From an uncultured Lentisphaerota bacterium (GTDB lineage: Bacteria > Verrucomicrobiota > Kiritimatiellia > CAIQIC01), in NCBI GenBank assembly GCA_903912445.1, contig CAIWHP010000235.1, positions 1 through 49,238 on the forward strand: a DNA stretch of 49,238 nucleotides, read 5' to 3'. The notes beneath the pieces were generated by a model that did not search any database, had not been told where the DNA came from, and saw only the letters and a program-made list of their open reading frames with translations. The translations under genes and the position numbers were made by a program. Shown in pieces: positions 34,784 to 41,676 of this stretch. Positions within the stretch are counted from its first letter, which is position 1; each line of letters begins with the position of its first letter.

Positions 34784-35734
34784 ATGAGCACAGAGAATGT
34801 CATACAAGTGCGAGGCCTGACCAAACGATTTGGCGCGCATTCGGCCATTAACGGCCTCGACCTCGACGTGCGGCGCGGCGAGATGTTCGCGCTGGTCGGG
34901 CCGGACGGCGCGGGCAAGAGCACCGCGATCCGCCTGCTCTGCGGCCTGCTCAAGCCGGACGCCGGCACGGCGCGCGTGCTCGGCTTTGACCTGGTGGCCG
35001 CCAGCGCGGAGGTCAAGCGGCGCATCGGCTATCTCTCGCAGAACTTCACGCTCTACGGCGACCTGACGATTGACGAGAACATCGAGTTCTTCGCCGAGCT
35101 GCACGGCGTCGGCGGCTGGCAGGCGCGCCGCGACGAGCTGCTGGCCTTCACGCGCCTGACGCCGTTCCGCCGCCGCCTCGCGGGCGCGCTCTCCGGCGGC
35201 ATGAAGAAAAAACTCGCGCTCGCCTGCACGCTGATCCACACGCCGGAGCTCATCTTCCTCGACGAGCCCTCGACCGGCGTGGACCCGGTTTCGCGCGGCG
35301 AATTCTGGAGCATCCTCTCCGGCATCCTCGCGCAGGGCGTGACGATCCTGATGACCACGCCCTACCTCGACGAGGCCGAGCGCTGCCACCGCGTCGCGCT
35401 GCTGCACCGCGGCCGCGTGATGCGTACCGGCACGCCCGCCGAGCTCCGCGCCGGGCTGCCGGGCCGCCTCTACCGGCTCGAAGCGCCGTCGCTGCCTGCC
35501 GCCTATCGCGTACTCGCCGCGGGCCGGCCGGTGGAGCAGCTCGTGCTCTACGGCGACCGCCTGCATTTTTGGAGCCCGAGCGGCGCGGAGCAGGAGGCGC
35601 GCGCCGCCGTCGCGCAGCTCGAGGCCGCCGGCTGCGGCCCGGCCCGCTTTCAAGAAATCACGCCCACGCTCGAGGATGTTTTTATCGGCCTGCTCGGCGC
35701 GGAAGGAGTCCACGATGAGAAACAAAAGCCTTAA
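34784..35734 (+). CDS. ABC exporter ATP-binding protein 1
   Basis: This 316-residue ATPase has Walker A GPDGAGKST, Q-loop LSQNFTLYGDLT, signature LSGGMKKKLALA and Walker B LIFLDEPSTGVDP. The switch position reads MTTPYLDEA, with Pro in place of the usual His. It resembles the N-terminal half of E. coli YbhF, which fuses two ATPases; here the halves are separate genes. The missing switch histidine suggests a degenerate ATP site of an asymmetric heterodimer with ATPase 2. The ATG at 34784 directly follows a CACAGAGG repeat and has no clear Shine-Dalgarno. Its 3' end overlaps the TolC gene by 20 nt. Confidence 0.93.
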   Translation: MSTENVIQVRGLTKRFGAHSAINGLDLDVRRGEMFALVGPDGAGKSTAIRLLCGLLKPDAGTARVLGFDLVAASAEVKRRIGYLSQNFTLYGDLTIDENIEFFAELHGVGGWQARRDELLAFTRLTPFRRRLAGALSGGMKKKLALACTLIHTPELIFLDEPSTGVDPVSRGEFWSILSGILAQGVTILMTTPYLDEAERCHRVALLHRGRVMRTGTPAELRAGLPGRLYRLEAPSLPAAYRVLAAGRPVEQLVLYGDRLHFWSPSGAEQEARAAVAQLEAAGCGPARFQEITPTLEDVFIGLLGAEGVHDEKQKP

Positions 35735-37256
35735 CCATCCGGCTACGTCAGACTTCGCCGGGACAAGCAGAGGAACGCAGAGGCCACAGAGGTTTTCCCA
35801 AGGGTTGGAAGCTGGAGCCGTTGGATTTTCCAAGGTTTGGAAATCACGTAGCTCGGTTCCATCGAGGCAAGGCCGCCCTTCGCTGCGCTCTGCGTTTGTA
35901 GGCCGGGTCACCGACCCGGCGCACCAAGGTGTCTCGGCGACGCTGAAATTTCTCTGTGTCCTCTGTGTTCCTCTGTGTCCTCTGTGGTTAAATTCTTCCG
36001 CCTTGGCCCAAGACATCGTCAAGCCGGAGCAAATCGTGCAGGCCGCGCTGGCGCACAGCCCGGCCCTGCAGCTGGCGGCGGGCGAGGAACGCGCCACGGC
36101 GGCGCGCATGGACCAGGCCCGTGCCGCGGGCCAGTTCAACGTCTCCGCCGATGCGCGCGCCGCGCATTACTGGGGTCTCTACGACCAGCAGCTCGGCCCG
36201 CAGATCGTCATCCCCGGCATCCCGGACCGCTACGGCGCGGGGCTCCAGGCGACGCAGCCGCTCTACACCGGCGGCCGGGTGAAGCGCACGCGCGCCGCGG
36301 CGGACTCCCTGCACACCGCCGCCGGCCACGCGCAGCGCGGCGCCGCCGCCGATGTGGCGCTGGCGGCGCTCTCCGGCTACTGGGACTGGTCCAAGGCCGT
36401 CAACGCGGTCGCCAGCTTTCGCGCCGCAGTCCAGCGCGTCGAGCAGCACAACGCCGATATGCAGAACAGCCGCAAGGCCGGGCTGGTCACCGAGAGCGAT
36501 GCGCTGGCGACGACGGTGCAGCTGGAGAACACGCGCCTGGGGCTGGCCGAGGCCGGGCGGCGCGTCGAGACCGCCCGCGCGCAGCTCGCCTACCTGATGG
36601 GCCGCGAATTGCCGGCCGCCGCGCAGCCGCTCGCCGTCACGGCGGCCGCGCCGGAGGGGGCGCCGGAAGAAACGGCGCTGCTGGACCTCGCGCGGACGAA
36701 CCGCGCCGAGACCGCCGCACGCAAGTTCGAGGTCCGCGCGGCCGAGGAGCAAATGGAAGCCGCGCGGGCTGACCGCCGGCCGCAGCTGGCGGTGACCGCG
36801 CGCTACGAGCAGATGCGCCCGAACATGCTCAATATCCCCCCGGCCGACGAATGGAATTACGACGCGTTCGTCGGCGTCACCGCCTCGTGGAGCCTCTTCG
36901 ACTCCGGCCTGACGCGCGCGAAGGTCGCCGAAGCCGCGGCGCGCTGCGATCAGGCGCGGCAGCGCCAGCAACAGACCGCGGACCGGATCACCCTCGAAGT
37001 CCGCGCCGCGCGCGTGAACCTGGCGAACGCCTGCGAGCGGTCGACCGTCGCGCGGCGCACGGTCGAGAGCGCCACCCGCAGCCTCAAGGCCGCCGACGAT
37101 CTCTGGAAGAACGGCCTGACCCGCCACGTGGAGCTGCTCGACGCGCACGCGCAATTGACCGCGGCCGAATTCCAGTCCATCGCCGCCCGCGCCGATGTCG
37201 AGCTGGCGCGCGCCGCGCTGGAGCACGCGACCGGTAAACTGGGGACAGAACCATGA
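35715..37256 (+). CDS. TolC-like outer membrane efflux protein with repeat-built leader
   Basis: The 513-residue frame begins at ATG 35715, preceded by GGAAGGAG. The first 98 residues are unlike TolC: residues 7-92 are encoded by an open run through CACAGAGG repeats, two TTCCAA palindromes and a REP hairpin. The signal-peptide core LKFLCVLCVPLCPLWLN is the translation of the right-hand CTCTGTG repeat, followed by SSALA and cleavage before Q99. A non-ATG internal start (CTG at 35943) would give a near-ideal signal peptide. The mature part of about 415 residues has two outer membrane efflux repeats with long helices (e.g. NAVASFRAAVQRVEQHNADMQ) and the strand segments FNVSADARAAHYW and WNYDAFVGVTASWSLFDSGL. 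It forms the trimeric channel for the exporter. Confidence 0.88.
   Translation: MRNKSLNHPATSDFAGTSRGTQRPQRFSQGLEAGAVGFSKVWKSRSSVPSRQGRPSLRSAFVGRVTDPAHQGVSATLKFLCVLCVPLCPLWLNSSALAQDIVKPEQIVQAALAHSPALQLAAGEERATAARMDQARAAGQFNVSADARAAHYWGLYDQQLGPQIVIPGIPDRYGAGLQATQPLYTGGRVKRTRAAADSLHTAAGHAQRGAAADVALAALSGYWDWSKAVNAVASFRAAVQRVEQHNADMQNSRKAGLVTESDALATTVQLENTRLGLAEAGRRVETARAQLAYLMGRELPAAAQPLAVTAAAPEGAPEETALLDLARTNRAETAARKFEVRAAEEQMEAARADRRPQLAVTARYEQMRPNMLNIPPADEWNYDAFVGVTASWSLFDSGLTRAKVAEAAARCDQARQRQQQTADRITLEVRAARVNLANACERSTVARRTVESATRSLKAADDLWKNGLTRHVELLDAHAQLTAAEFQSIAARADVELARAALEHATGKLGTEP
35793..35843. repeat. Two TTCCAA palindromes nested in the composite
   Basis: TTTTCCCAAGGGTTGGAA starts at 35793, and TTTTCCAAGGTTTGGAAA starts at 35826. 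Both belong to the dispersed TTTTCCAA-n-TTGGAAAA family. Confidence 0.85.
35897..35925 (+). repeat. GTAG-headed REP hairpin
   Basis: TGTAGG is followed by stem GCCGGGTC (35902-35909), loop ACC and GACCCGGC (35913-35920). It is nearly identical to the REP copies beside the RAYT gene at 39.4-40.1 kb. Confidence 0.88.
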
Positions 37257-37330
37257 ATCACAGAGGTCACAAAGGATTTATGAGGTTCACAGAGGCAGGA
37301 AACCCTGCGCCCTCCGGCTTCCTCCGTGGT
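37256..37330. repeat. CACAGAGG repeat, short gene-less copy B
   Basis: It begins AATCACAGAGGTCACAAAGG, whose first base is the last base of the TolC stop codon, contains TGAGGTTCACAGAGG and ends CCTCCGTGGT, 10 bp before the next ATG. The right part is more diverged than in copies A and C. Confidence 0.82.
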
Positions 37331-37340
37331 TGATCTAAAC

Positions 37341-38411
37341 ATGAAACTCCAACATATATCTTTGTTCTTCATGTCCGGCACGGGCAATACGCTGCGCGTG
37401 GCGCAGTGGCTCGCGGCGCGGGCGCGGGCGCGCGGGCTGGCTGCTGATGTGCGCGATGTGGAGACGGCGCGCGTCGCACCGCTGCCGCGGCCGGAGCCCG
37501 GCGATCTGCTCGGCGTGCTGATGCCGACGCATGCGTTCACCGCCCCGTGGCCGGTGCTGCGTTTTGTGCTGCGCGCGCCGTTCGGGCACGGCGCCGCGGC
37601 GTTCGTGCTGGCGACGCGAGCCGGAACCAAGTTCGGCCGCGTGAATCTGCCGGGGTTGGAGGGGACGGGGCTTTATCTCGTCGCGCTGCTGCTCGCGCTG
37701 AAGGGCTGGCGCGTGCGCGGCGTGTTGGGGCTGGACATGCCGTCGAACTGGACCGCCTGCCACCCGGCTTTCGGTCCGGCAGCTGTCGCCGACATCATCG
37801 GCAGGGCGCAGCCGAAGGCCGAAGGCTTCTTCGGCGCGCTCCTCGCTGGCCGCCTGCGCTTCGGGGCGGGCAGCTGCATCGCGCTCGCGCTGGGCGTGCT
37901 GCTGGCGCCGGTCTCGCTGGGCTATCTGGTGATGGGCCGCTTCTATCTCGCGCGGCTGTTCTTCGCCACCGAGCGCTGCACCGGCTGCGGGCTCTGTGCG
38001 CGCAGCTGCCCGTTCGGCGTCCTGCAGATGCGCGGCCAGCCGCCGCGGCCCTACTGGACCTGGGCCTGCGAGAGCTGCATGCGCTGCATGAATTACTGTC
38101 CCGAGCGCGCGGTCGAGGCCGGGCATTCGTGGGCCATCGCGCTCTTCTATCTTGCCCATCTGCCGCTGGCCGCGTGGCTGTTGCACGCGCTGGCGCAGGT
38201 CGCGGTCCTCGCCGGCCCGGCGACGAACCCGTGGGTGGTGTTCTGGACGCGCTACGGCCTGCAGCTGCTCGCGCTGGCCGTGGCCTACGCCGGTTTCTGG
38301 TGGCTCGTCCGCGTGCCGTTCTTCAACCGCCTGTTCGCATGGACCACCCTCACGCGCTGGTACCGGCGCTATCGCGAACCGGGCACCACGCTGGAAGATT
38401 TTCGGAAATGA
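37341..38411 (+). CDS. Membrane flavodoxin-ferredoxin protein (EFR1-type)
   Basis: This 356-residue protein combines an N-terminal flavodoxin-like domain (FFMSGTGNTLRVAQWLAARA, the FMN phosphate loop SGTGNT), a membrane segment (about residues 180-205), two [4Fe-4S] motifs (CTGCGLCARSCPFG and CESCMRCMNYCPERA) and further hydrophobic segments (LFYLAHLPLAAWLLHALAQV; LQLLALAVAYAGFWWLV). This matches the EFR1-type 'flavodoxin fused to ferredoxin' proteins, presumed low-potential electron carriers. It lies between TolC and ATPase 2 of the efflux operon, an unexpected place. It is flanked on both sides by CACAGAGG repeats, so it may be an insertion or a redox partner. The ATG at 37341 is chosen because MKLQHISLFFMSGTGNT is the natural domain start. 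Confidence 0.85.
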   Translation: MKLQHISLFFMSGTGNTLRVAQWLAARARARGLAADVRDVETARVAPLPRPEPGDLLGVLMPTHAFTAPWPVLRFVLRAPFGHGAAAFVLATRAGTKFGRVNLPGLEGTGLYLVALLLALKGWRVRGVLGLDMPSNWTACHPAFGPAAVADIIGRAQPKAEGFFGALLAGRLRFGAGSCIALALGVLLAPVSLGYLVMGRFYLARLFFATERCTGCGLCARSCPFGVLQMRGQPPRPYWTWACESCMRCMNYCPERAVEAGHSWAIALFYLAHLPLAAWLLHALAQVAVLAGPATNPWVVFWTRYGLQLLALAVAYAGFWWLVRVPFFNRLFAWTTLTRWYRRYREPGTTLEDFRK

Positions 38412-38492
38412 ACCACAGAGGTCACAGCGGAACCATGAGGTTCACAGGGTTTTTCCTCTGTGACCTCCGCTTGCCTCTGCGTCCTCTGTGGT
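38411..38492. repeat. CACAGAGG repeat, short gene-less copy C
   Basis: It begins AACCACAGAGGTCACAGCGG, sharing its first base with the preceding stop codon, contains TGAGGTTCACAGGG facing CCTCTGTGACCTCC, and ends CTCTGCGTCCTCTGTGGT, 7 bp before the next ATG. It has the same 82-bp length and layout as copy A. Confidence 0.87.
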
Positions 38493-38499
38493 AAAGAAA

Positions 38500-39432
38500 A
38501 TGAACGTAGAAAATGTCATCGAAGTCGAGAGCCTGACCAAGCGGTTCGGGAAATTCACCGCGGTGGACGCGGTGTCGTTCGCGGTCCGGCGCGGCGAGAT
38601 CTTCGGCTTCCTCGGCCCGAACGGCGCGGGCAAGAGCACGACCATCCGCATGCTCTGCGGCCTGCTCGGCTCGACCGCCGGCACGGCGCGCGTCGGCGGC
38701 TTCGACATCAACCGCGAGCCGGAGCAGGTGCGGCAGCAGCTCGGCTACATGTCGCAGCGCTTCAGCCTCTACAAGGACCTGACCGCGACGGAGAACCTGG
38801 CGTTCTTCGGCGGCATGTACGGGCTGGACGGCGCGCGGCTCAAGGAGCGCGCGGCGGCGGTGGTGGCGCTGACCGGGCTCGGGGGCGTGGAAAAGCAGCT
38901 CGCCGGCACGCTCTCGGGCGCGCTGCAGCAGCGGCTCGCGCTCGCCTGCGCGATCCTGCACGAGCCGCCGATCCTGTTCCTCGACGAGCCGACCAGCGGG
39001 GTGGACCCGATCGCGCGCCGCATGTTCTGGGCGCTGATCCACGGGCTGAGCGGGCGCGGCGTGACCGTGCTGGTCACCACGCACTTCATGGACGAGGCCG
39101 AGTTCTGCGCGCGCATCGGCTTCATCAACGCCGGGCGGCTGATCGCGCTCGACGCGCCCACGGCGCTCAAGCGCGGCGCGGTGGCGGAAGAGCTGTTTGA
39201 GGCCGATCCCCCGACGCTGCACGGCGCGGCGGACAAAGCCGCCGCCATCGCGGGCGTGGCCGCCTGCGCCTACTTCGGCACGCGGCTGCACCTGTTCTGC
39301 AAACCCGGCGCCTTTACAGAAGCGACCCTGGCGGCGGCGCTGGCCGCCAGCGGCGTCGCCACCCGGCAGGTGACGCGCGTCGCGCCGACGCTGGAAGACG
39401 CCTTCGTGCGTCTGGCGCAGAAGAAGGAATAA
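38500..39432 (+). CDS. ABC exporter ATP-binding protein 2
   Basis: This 310-residue ATPase has Walker A GPNGAGKST, Q-loop MSQRFSLYKDLT, Walker B ILFLDEPTSGVDP and an intact switch histidine in VTTHFMDEA. The signature reads LSGALQQRLALA, with Ala for the second Gly. It corresponds to the C-terminal half of YbhF. Together with ATPase 1 (normal signature but no switch His) it fits an asymmetric heterodimer. A repeat sits where its ribosome binding site should be. It is followed by the RAYT insertion and then the two permeases. Confidence 0.93.
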   Translation: MNVENVIEVESLTKRFGKFTAVDAVSFAVRRGEIFGFLGPNGAGKSTTIRMLCGLLGSTAGTARVGGFDINREPEQVRQQLGYMSQRFSLYKDLTATENLAFFGGMYGLDGARLKERAAAVVALTGLGGVEKQLAGTLSGALQQRLALACAILHEPPILFLDEPTSGVDPIARRMFWALIHGLSGRGVTVLVTTHFMDEAEFCARIGFINAGRLIALDAPTALKRGAVAEELFEADPPTLHGAADKAAAIAGVAACAYFGTRLHLFCKPGAFTEATLAAALAASGVATRQVTRVAPTLEDAFVRLAQKKE

Positions 39433-39437
39433 TGATC

Positions 39438-39550
39438 ATGTAGGCCGGGTCTCCGACCCGGCGCGAACAAAGGTTAACCTGATGTAGGCCGACTCTCCGA
39501 GTCGGCGCACACAAAAGCAACCCATGTAGGCCGAGTCTCTGACTCGGCGA
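39438..39550 (+). repeat. Three direct REP hairpins upstream of the RAYT gene
   Basis: Copy 1 has stem GCCGGGTC/GACCCGGC (39444-39462), copy 2 GCCGACTC/GAGTCGGC (39488-39506), copy 3 GCCGAGTC/GACTCGGC (39530-39548). All are 8-bp perfect stems with 3-nt loops and each is preceded by ATGTAG. Compensating base changes between copies preserve pairing. Confidence 0.93.
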
Positions 39551-39563
39551 ACCCAAACACAAA

Positions 39564-40049
39564 ATGAGCGAAGACGAAACAAAACTACCGCATCGCCTCC
39601 GGCGACTCTGCGTGGCGCGAACCGCACGCACGCGGCCGCTTTTCTTCGTGACGATCTGCACCCATGAGCGGCAGCTCTTGCTGGCCAGCGATCGCATCCA
39701 TGAGCAGTTCATCGCTTTTTGCCGGCGTGCGCCGGAGTTGTCGCAGGTATTTGTTGGGCGCTATGTGCTCATGCCCGATCACATTCACGCGTTTGTTTCC
39801 TGTGACGGCGCGCAAACCCTGTCGCGGTGGGTCAAGGCGCTGAAGGGGTTTCTGGCGAAGACCTGGCGTGATACGGGGCTATCGGCGCCGTTCTGGCAGG
39901 AGAGTTTTTTCGATCACATGATGAGGTCCGGCGAGAGTTATGGCGCAAAATGGGACTATGTATTCAAAAACCCGGAACGTGCCGGACTGGTGGCGGATGC
40001 CAGGACGTGGAAGTGGGCCGGTGAGCTTGAAAGGTTGAGCTGGGATTAG
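39564..40049 (+). CDS. REP-associated tyrosine transposase (RAYT, TnpA_REP)
   Basis: This 161-residue Y1-type HUH transposase (IS200-like, PF01797 family) has the HUH motif in MPDHIHAF (H73, H75). The C-terminal block SYGAKWDYVFKNPERAGLV carries the candidate catalytic tyrosine (Y126 or Y132). RAYTs are domesticated single-strand transposases that recognise GTAG-headed REP hairpins and are thought to spread them. Here three REPs precede the gene and one inverted copy follows, exactly that arrangement. It is inserted between ATPase 2 and permease 1 of the efflux operon and is visibly less GC-rich than those genes. It appears intact. Confidence 0.93.
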   Translation: MSEDETKLPHRLRRLCVARTARTRPLFFVTICTHERQLLLASDRIHEQFIAFCRRAPELSQVFVGRYVLMPDHIHAFVSCDGAQTLSRWVKALKGFLAKTWRDTGLSAPFWQESFFDHMMRSGESYGAKWDYVFKNPERAGLVADARTWKWAGELERLSWD

Positions 40050-40050
40050 G

Positions 40051-40079
40051 GTGCGCCGACTCGGAGAGTCGGCCTACAT
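40051..40079 (-). repeat. Inverted REP hairpin downstream of the RAYT gene
   Basis: Stem GCCGACTC (40055-40062), loop GGA and GAGTCGGC (40066-40073), ending CTACAT, so the GTAG head reads on the minus strand. Its stem is the same as copy 2 upstream, which makes the RAYT gene flanked by inverted REPs. Confidence 0.93.
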
Positions 40080-40090
40080 ACGCTAGCTAT

Positions 40091-41215
40091 ATGAAACGCT
40101 TTTGGGCCATCTTCAAAAAGGAGCTGCGGCAGATCAAACGCGATCCGCTCTCGCTGGGCGTGCTGGTGTTCATCCCGGCGCTGCTGCTGGTGCTCTACGG
40201 CTACGCGCTCTCTTTCGACGTGAAGCACATCCGCGTGGCGGTGCTCGACGAGAGCCGCACGCCGGACAGCCGCCGGCTGCTCGACGGCCTGTTCAGCAAT
40301 CCCTATTTCGAGCAGGTGGGCACGCTGGCGCGGCGCGCCGAGGCCGATGGCCTCCTGGCCGGTGGCCGCGCGCGCGCCATCCTGATCATTCCGCACGATT
40401 ACGCGGAAAACCTGGCCCGCGGCGCGGTGGCGCACATCCAGGTGCTGGTGGATGGCGCCGACGGCAACACGGCGGCGACGGCGGTCGGTTATTTCGAGGC
40501 GATGGCCGACCGCGTGACGCGGCAGACGCGGCTGGAGGTGCTGCAGCGCGCCGGCCGGCCGGCCCTGCTGCCGCTGGTCACGCCGGAGCCGCGCATCTGG
40601 TTCAACCCGGAGCTCGAGAGCGCGCCGTTCCTGGTGCCGGGCCTGATCGGCCTGCTGATGATGTTGAGCGCGGTCATCGCCACCTCGCTATCCATCGTGC
40701 GCGAGAAGGAGCGCGAGACGATCGAACAGCTGCTCGTCTCGCCGCTGCGCCCGGAGGAGTTGGTGCTGGGCAAGACGCTGCCCTATGTGACGATCGGCGC
40801 GCTGACCATGGCGCTGATCCTGTTCCTCGGCTGGCTGCTCTTCGGCGTCGTGGTGCGCGGCTCCTGGGTGCTGCTGGGCGTGACGAGCCTGCTCTTCCTC
40901 TTCGCCGCGCTGGGCATGGGCGTGCTGATCTCGTCCGTCACGCGCTCCCAGCTCATGGCCTTCCTGATCGCGACCATCACCACCCTGCTGCCGGCGCTGA
41001 TCCTCTCCGGCTTCATCTTCCCGATCCGCAACATGCCGCTGCCGATCCAGGCGATCTCGCTGATCGTGATCCCGCGCTATTTCGTGGATGCCTTGCGCAG
41101 CATCATCCTGAAAGATGCGCCGCTGGCCGCCATCTGGCCCAACCTCGCCGCGCTGGCCGTGCTAGGGCTCTTTTACAACCTGGTTGCCGCACACAAGACG
41201 CGGAAGGGGCTTTAA
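40091..41215 (+). CDS. ABC-2-type exporter permease 1 (YbhS-like)
   Basis: This 374-residue protein has an N-terminal cytoplasmic motif KKELRQIKRDPLSLG, one membrane segment, a large extracytoplasmic domain (about residues 45-180) and five C-terminal membrane segments. The connecting loop IVREKERETIEQLLVSPLRPEELVLGKTLPY is the ABC-2 signature. FIFPIRNMPLPIQAISLIVIPRYFVDALR near the C-terminus is characteristic of YbhS/YbhR-type exporters. It pairs with permease 2 downstream and the two ATPases upstream. The GxxExxY element begins 1 bp after its stop codon. Confidence 0.93.
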   Translation: MKRFWAIFKKELRQIKRDPLSLGVLVFIPALLLVLYGYALSFDVKHIRVAVLDESRTPDSRRLLDGLFSNPYFEQVGTLARRAEADGLLAGGRARAILIIPHDYAENLARGAVAHIQVLVDGADGNTAATAVGYFEAMADRVTRQTRLEVLQRAGRPALLPLVTPEPRIWFNPELESAPFLVPGLIGLLMMLSAVIATSLSIVREKERETIEQLLVSPLRPEELVLGKTLPYVTIGALTMALILFLGWLLFGVVVRGSWVLLGVTSLLFLFAALGMGVLISSVTRSQLMAFLIATITTLLPALILSGFIFPIRNMPLPIQAISLIVIPRYFVDALRSIILKDAPLAAIWPNLAALAVLGLFYNLVAAHKTRKGL

Positions 41216-41216
41216 T

Positions 41217-41668
41217 AACCACAGAGGTCGCAGAGGATGGGAAGGGGAAGGAACAATGCAGGACAATGAACTGACAGGAAAAATCATTCAGGCAGCCATG
41301 AAGGTGCATACTGCGCTGGGCCCGGGTTTGCTGGAGTCTGTTTACGAGGCTTGCTTGGAATATGAACTGAAGAAGATGGGCCTAAAGGTGGAAAGGCAAA
41401 AGCCCCTGCCCGTCATTTATGAGGAGGTTTGTTTGGACTGCGGCTATCGCCTAGACCTGCTTGTCGAGGAGGCCGTGGTCGTGGAGTTGAAAGCGGTGGA
41501 GGGATTGGTACCCATCCATCACGCGCAGTTGCTCAGCTATCTCCGACTCGCGGAGAAGCAGTTGGGGCTGCTGATCAACTTCCACGCCGAGCATCTGCGT
41601 GACGGCATCGCAAGGAAGATCAACTGAAACTCTGTGAACCTCGGCTTACCTCTGTGACCTCTGTGGTT
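41217..41668. mobile_element. Proposed GxxExxY element bounded by 20-bp inverted repeats
   Basis: The left end AACCACAGAGGTCGCAGAGG (41217-41236) and the right end CCTCTGTGACCTCTGTGGTT (41649-41668) are inverted repeats matching at 19 of 20 positions. They enclose a single gene, making a 452-bp unit. The unit sits between two permease genes that are normally adjacent, leaving 1 bp after one stop and 8 bp before the next start. The same ends occur in the short gene-less repeats at 34.7, 37.3 and 38.4 kb. No target-site duplication is obvious. That the unit moves as such is my inference. Confidence 0.65.
41256..41627 (+). CDS. GxxExxY protein (PD-(D/E)XK nuclease fold)
   Basis: This 123-residue protein carries the defining motif GLLESVY (residues 24-30), then a helix YEACLEYELKKMGL and the core of a PD-(D/E)XK nuclease: GYRLDLLVEEAVVVELKAVE, with D67, E77 and K79 as the catalytic triad. 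All expected residues are present. The biological role of the family is not established. The ATG at 41256 has a strong GGAAGG upstream. It is less GC-rich than the permeases that flank it. Presence of terminal inverted repeats identical to non-coding repeats elsewhere suggests the protein acts on those repeats. Confidence 0.92.
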   Translation: MQDNELTGKIIQAAMKVHTALGPGLLESVYEACLEYELKKMGLKVERQKPLPVIYEEVCLDCGYRLDLLVEEAVVVELKAVEGLVPIHHAQLLSYLRLAEKQLGLLINFHAEHLRDGIARKIN

Positions 41669-41676
41669 AAATTGTC

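Larger units (their letters stand above)
35767..35989. repeat. Composite CACAGAGG repeat with other repeats nested inside
   Basis: The left arm, rich in GCAGAGG/CACAGAGG (35767-35792), and the right arm of four CTCTGTG units ending TCTGTGGTT (35952-35989) enclose two TTCCAA palindromes and one GTAG-headed REP. The whole lies inside the open reading frame of the TolC gene and contains no stop codon in that frame. Confidence 0.85.

Noticed and set aside
34745-38497. Small peptides such as FLLCVLCG or NHRGHSG read from the CACAGAGG repeats
   Set aside because: They are translations of the repeat itself appended to neighbouring frames. Only in the TolC gene does the repeat translation have a plausible role.
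39438-40079. CRISPR array from repeated hairpins
   Set aside because: Spacing and stem sequence vary, one copy is inverted, and a RAYT gene lies inside. This is a REP cluster, and no cas genes are present.
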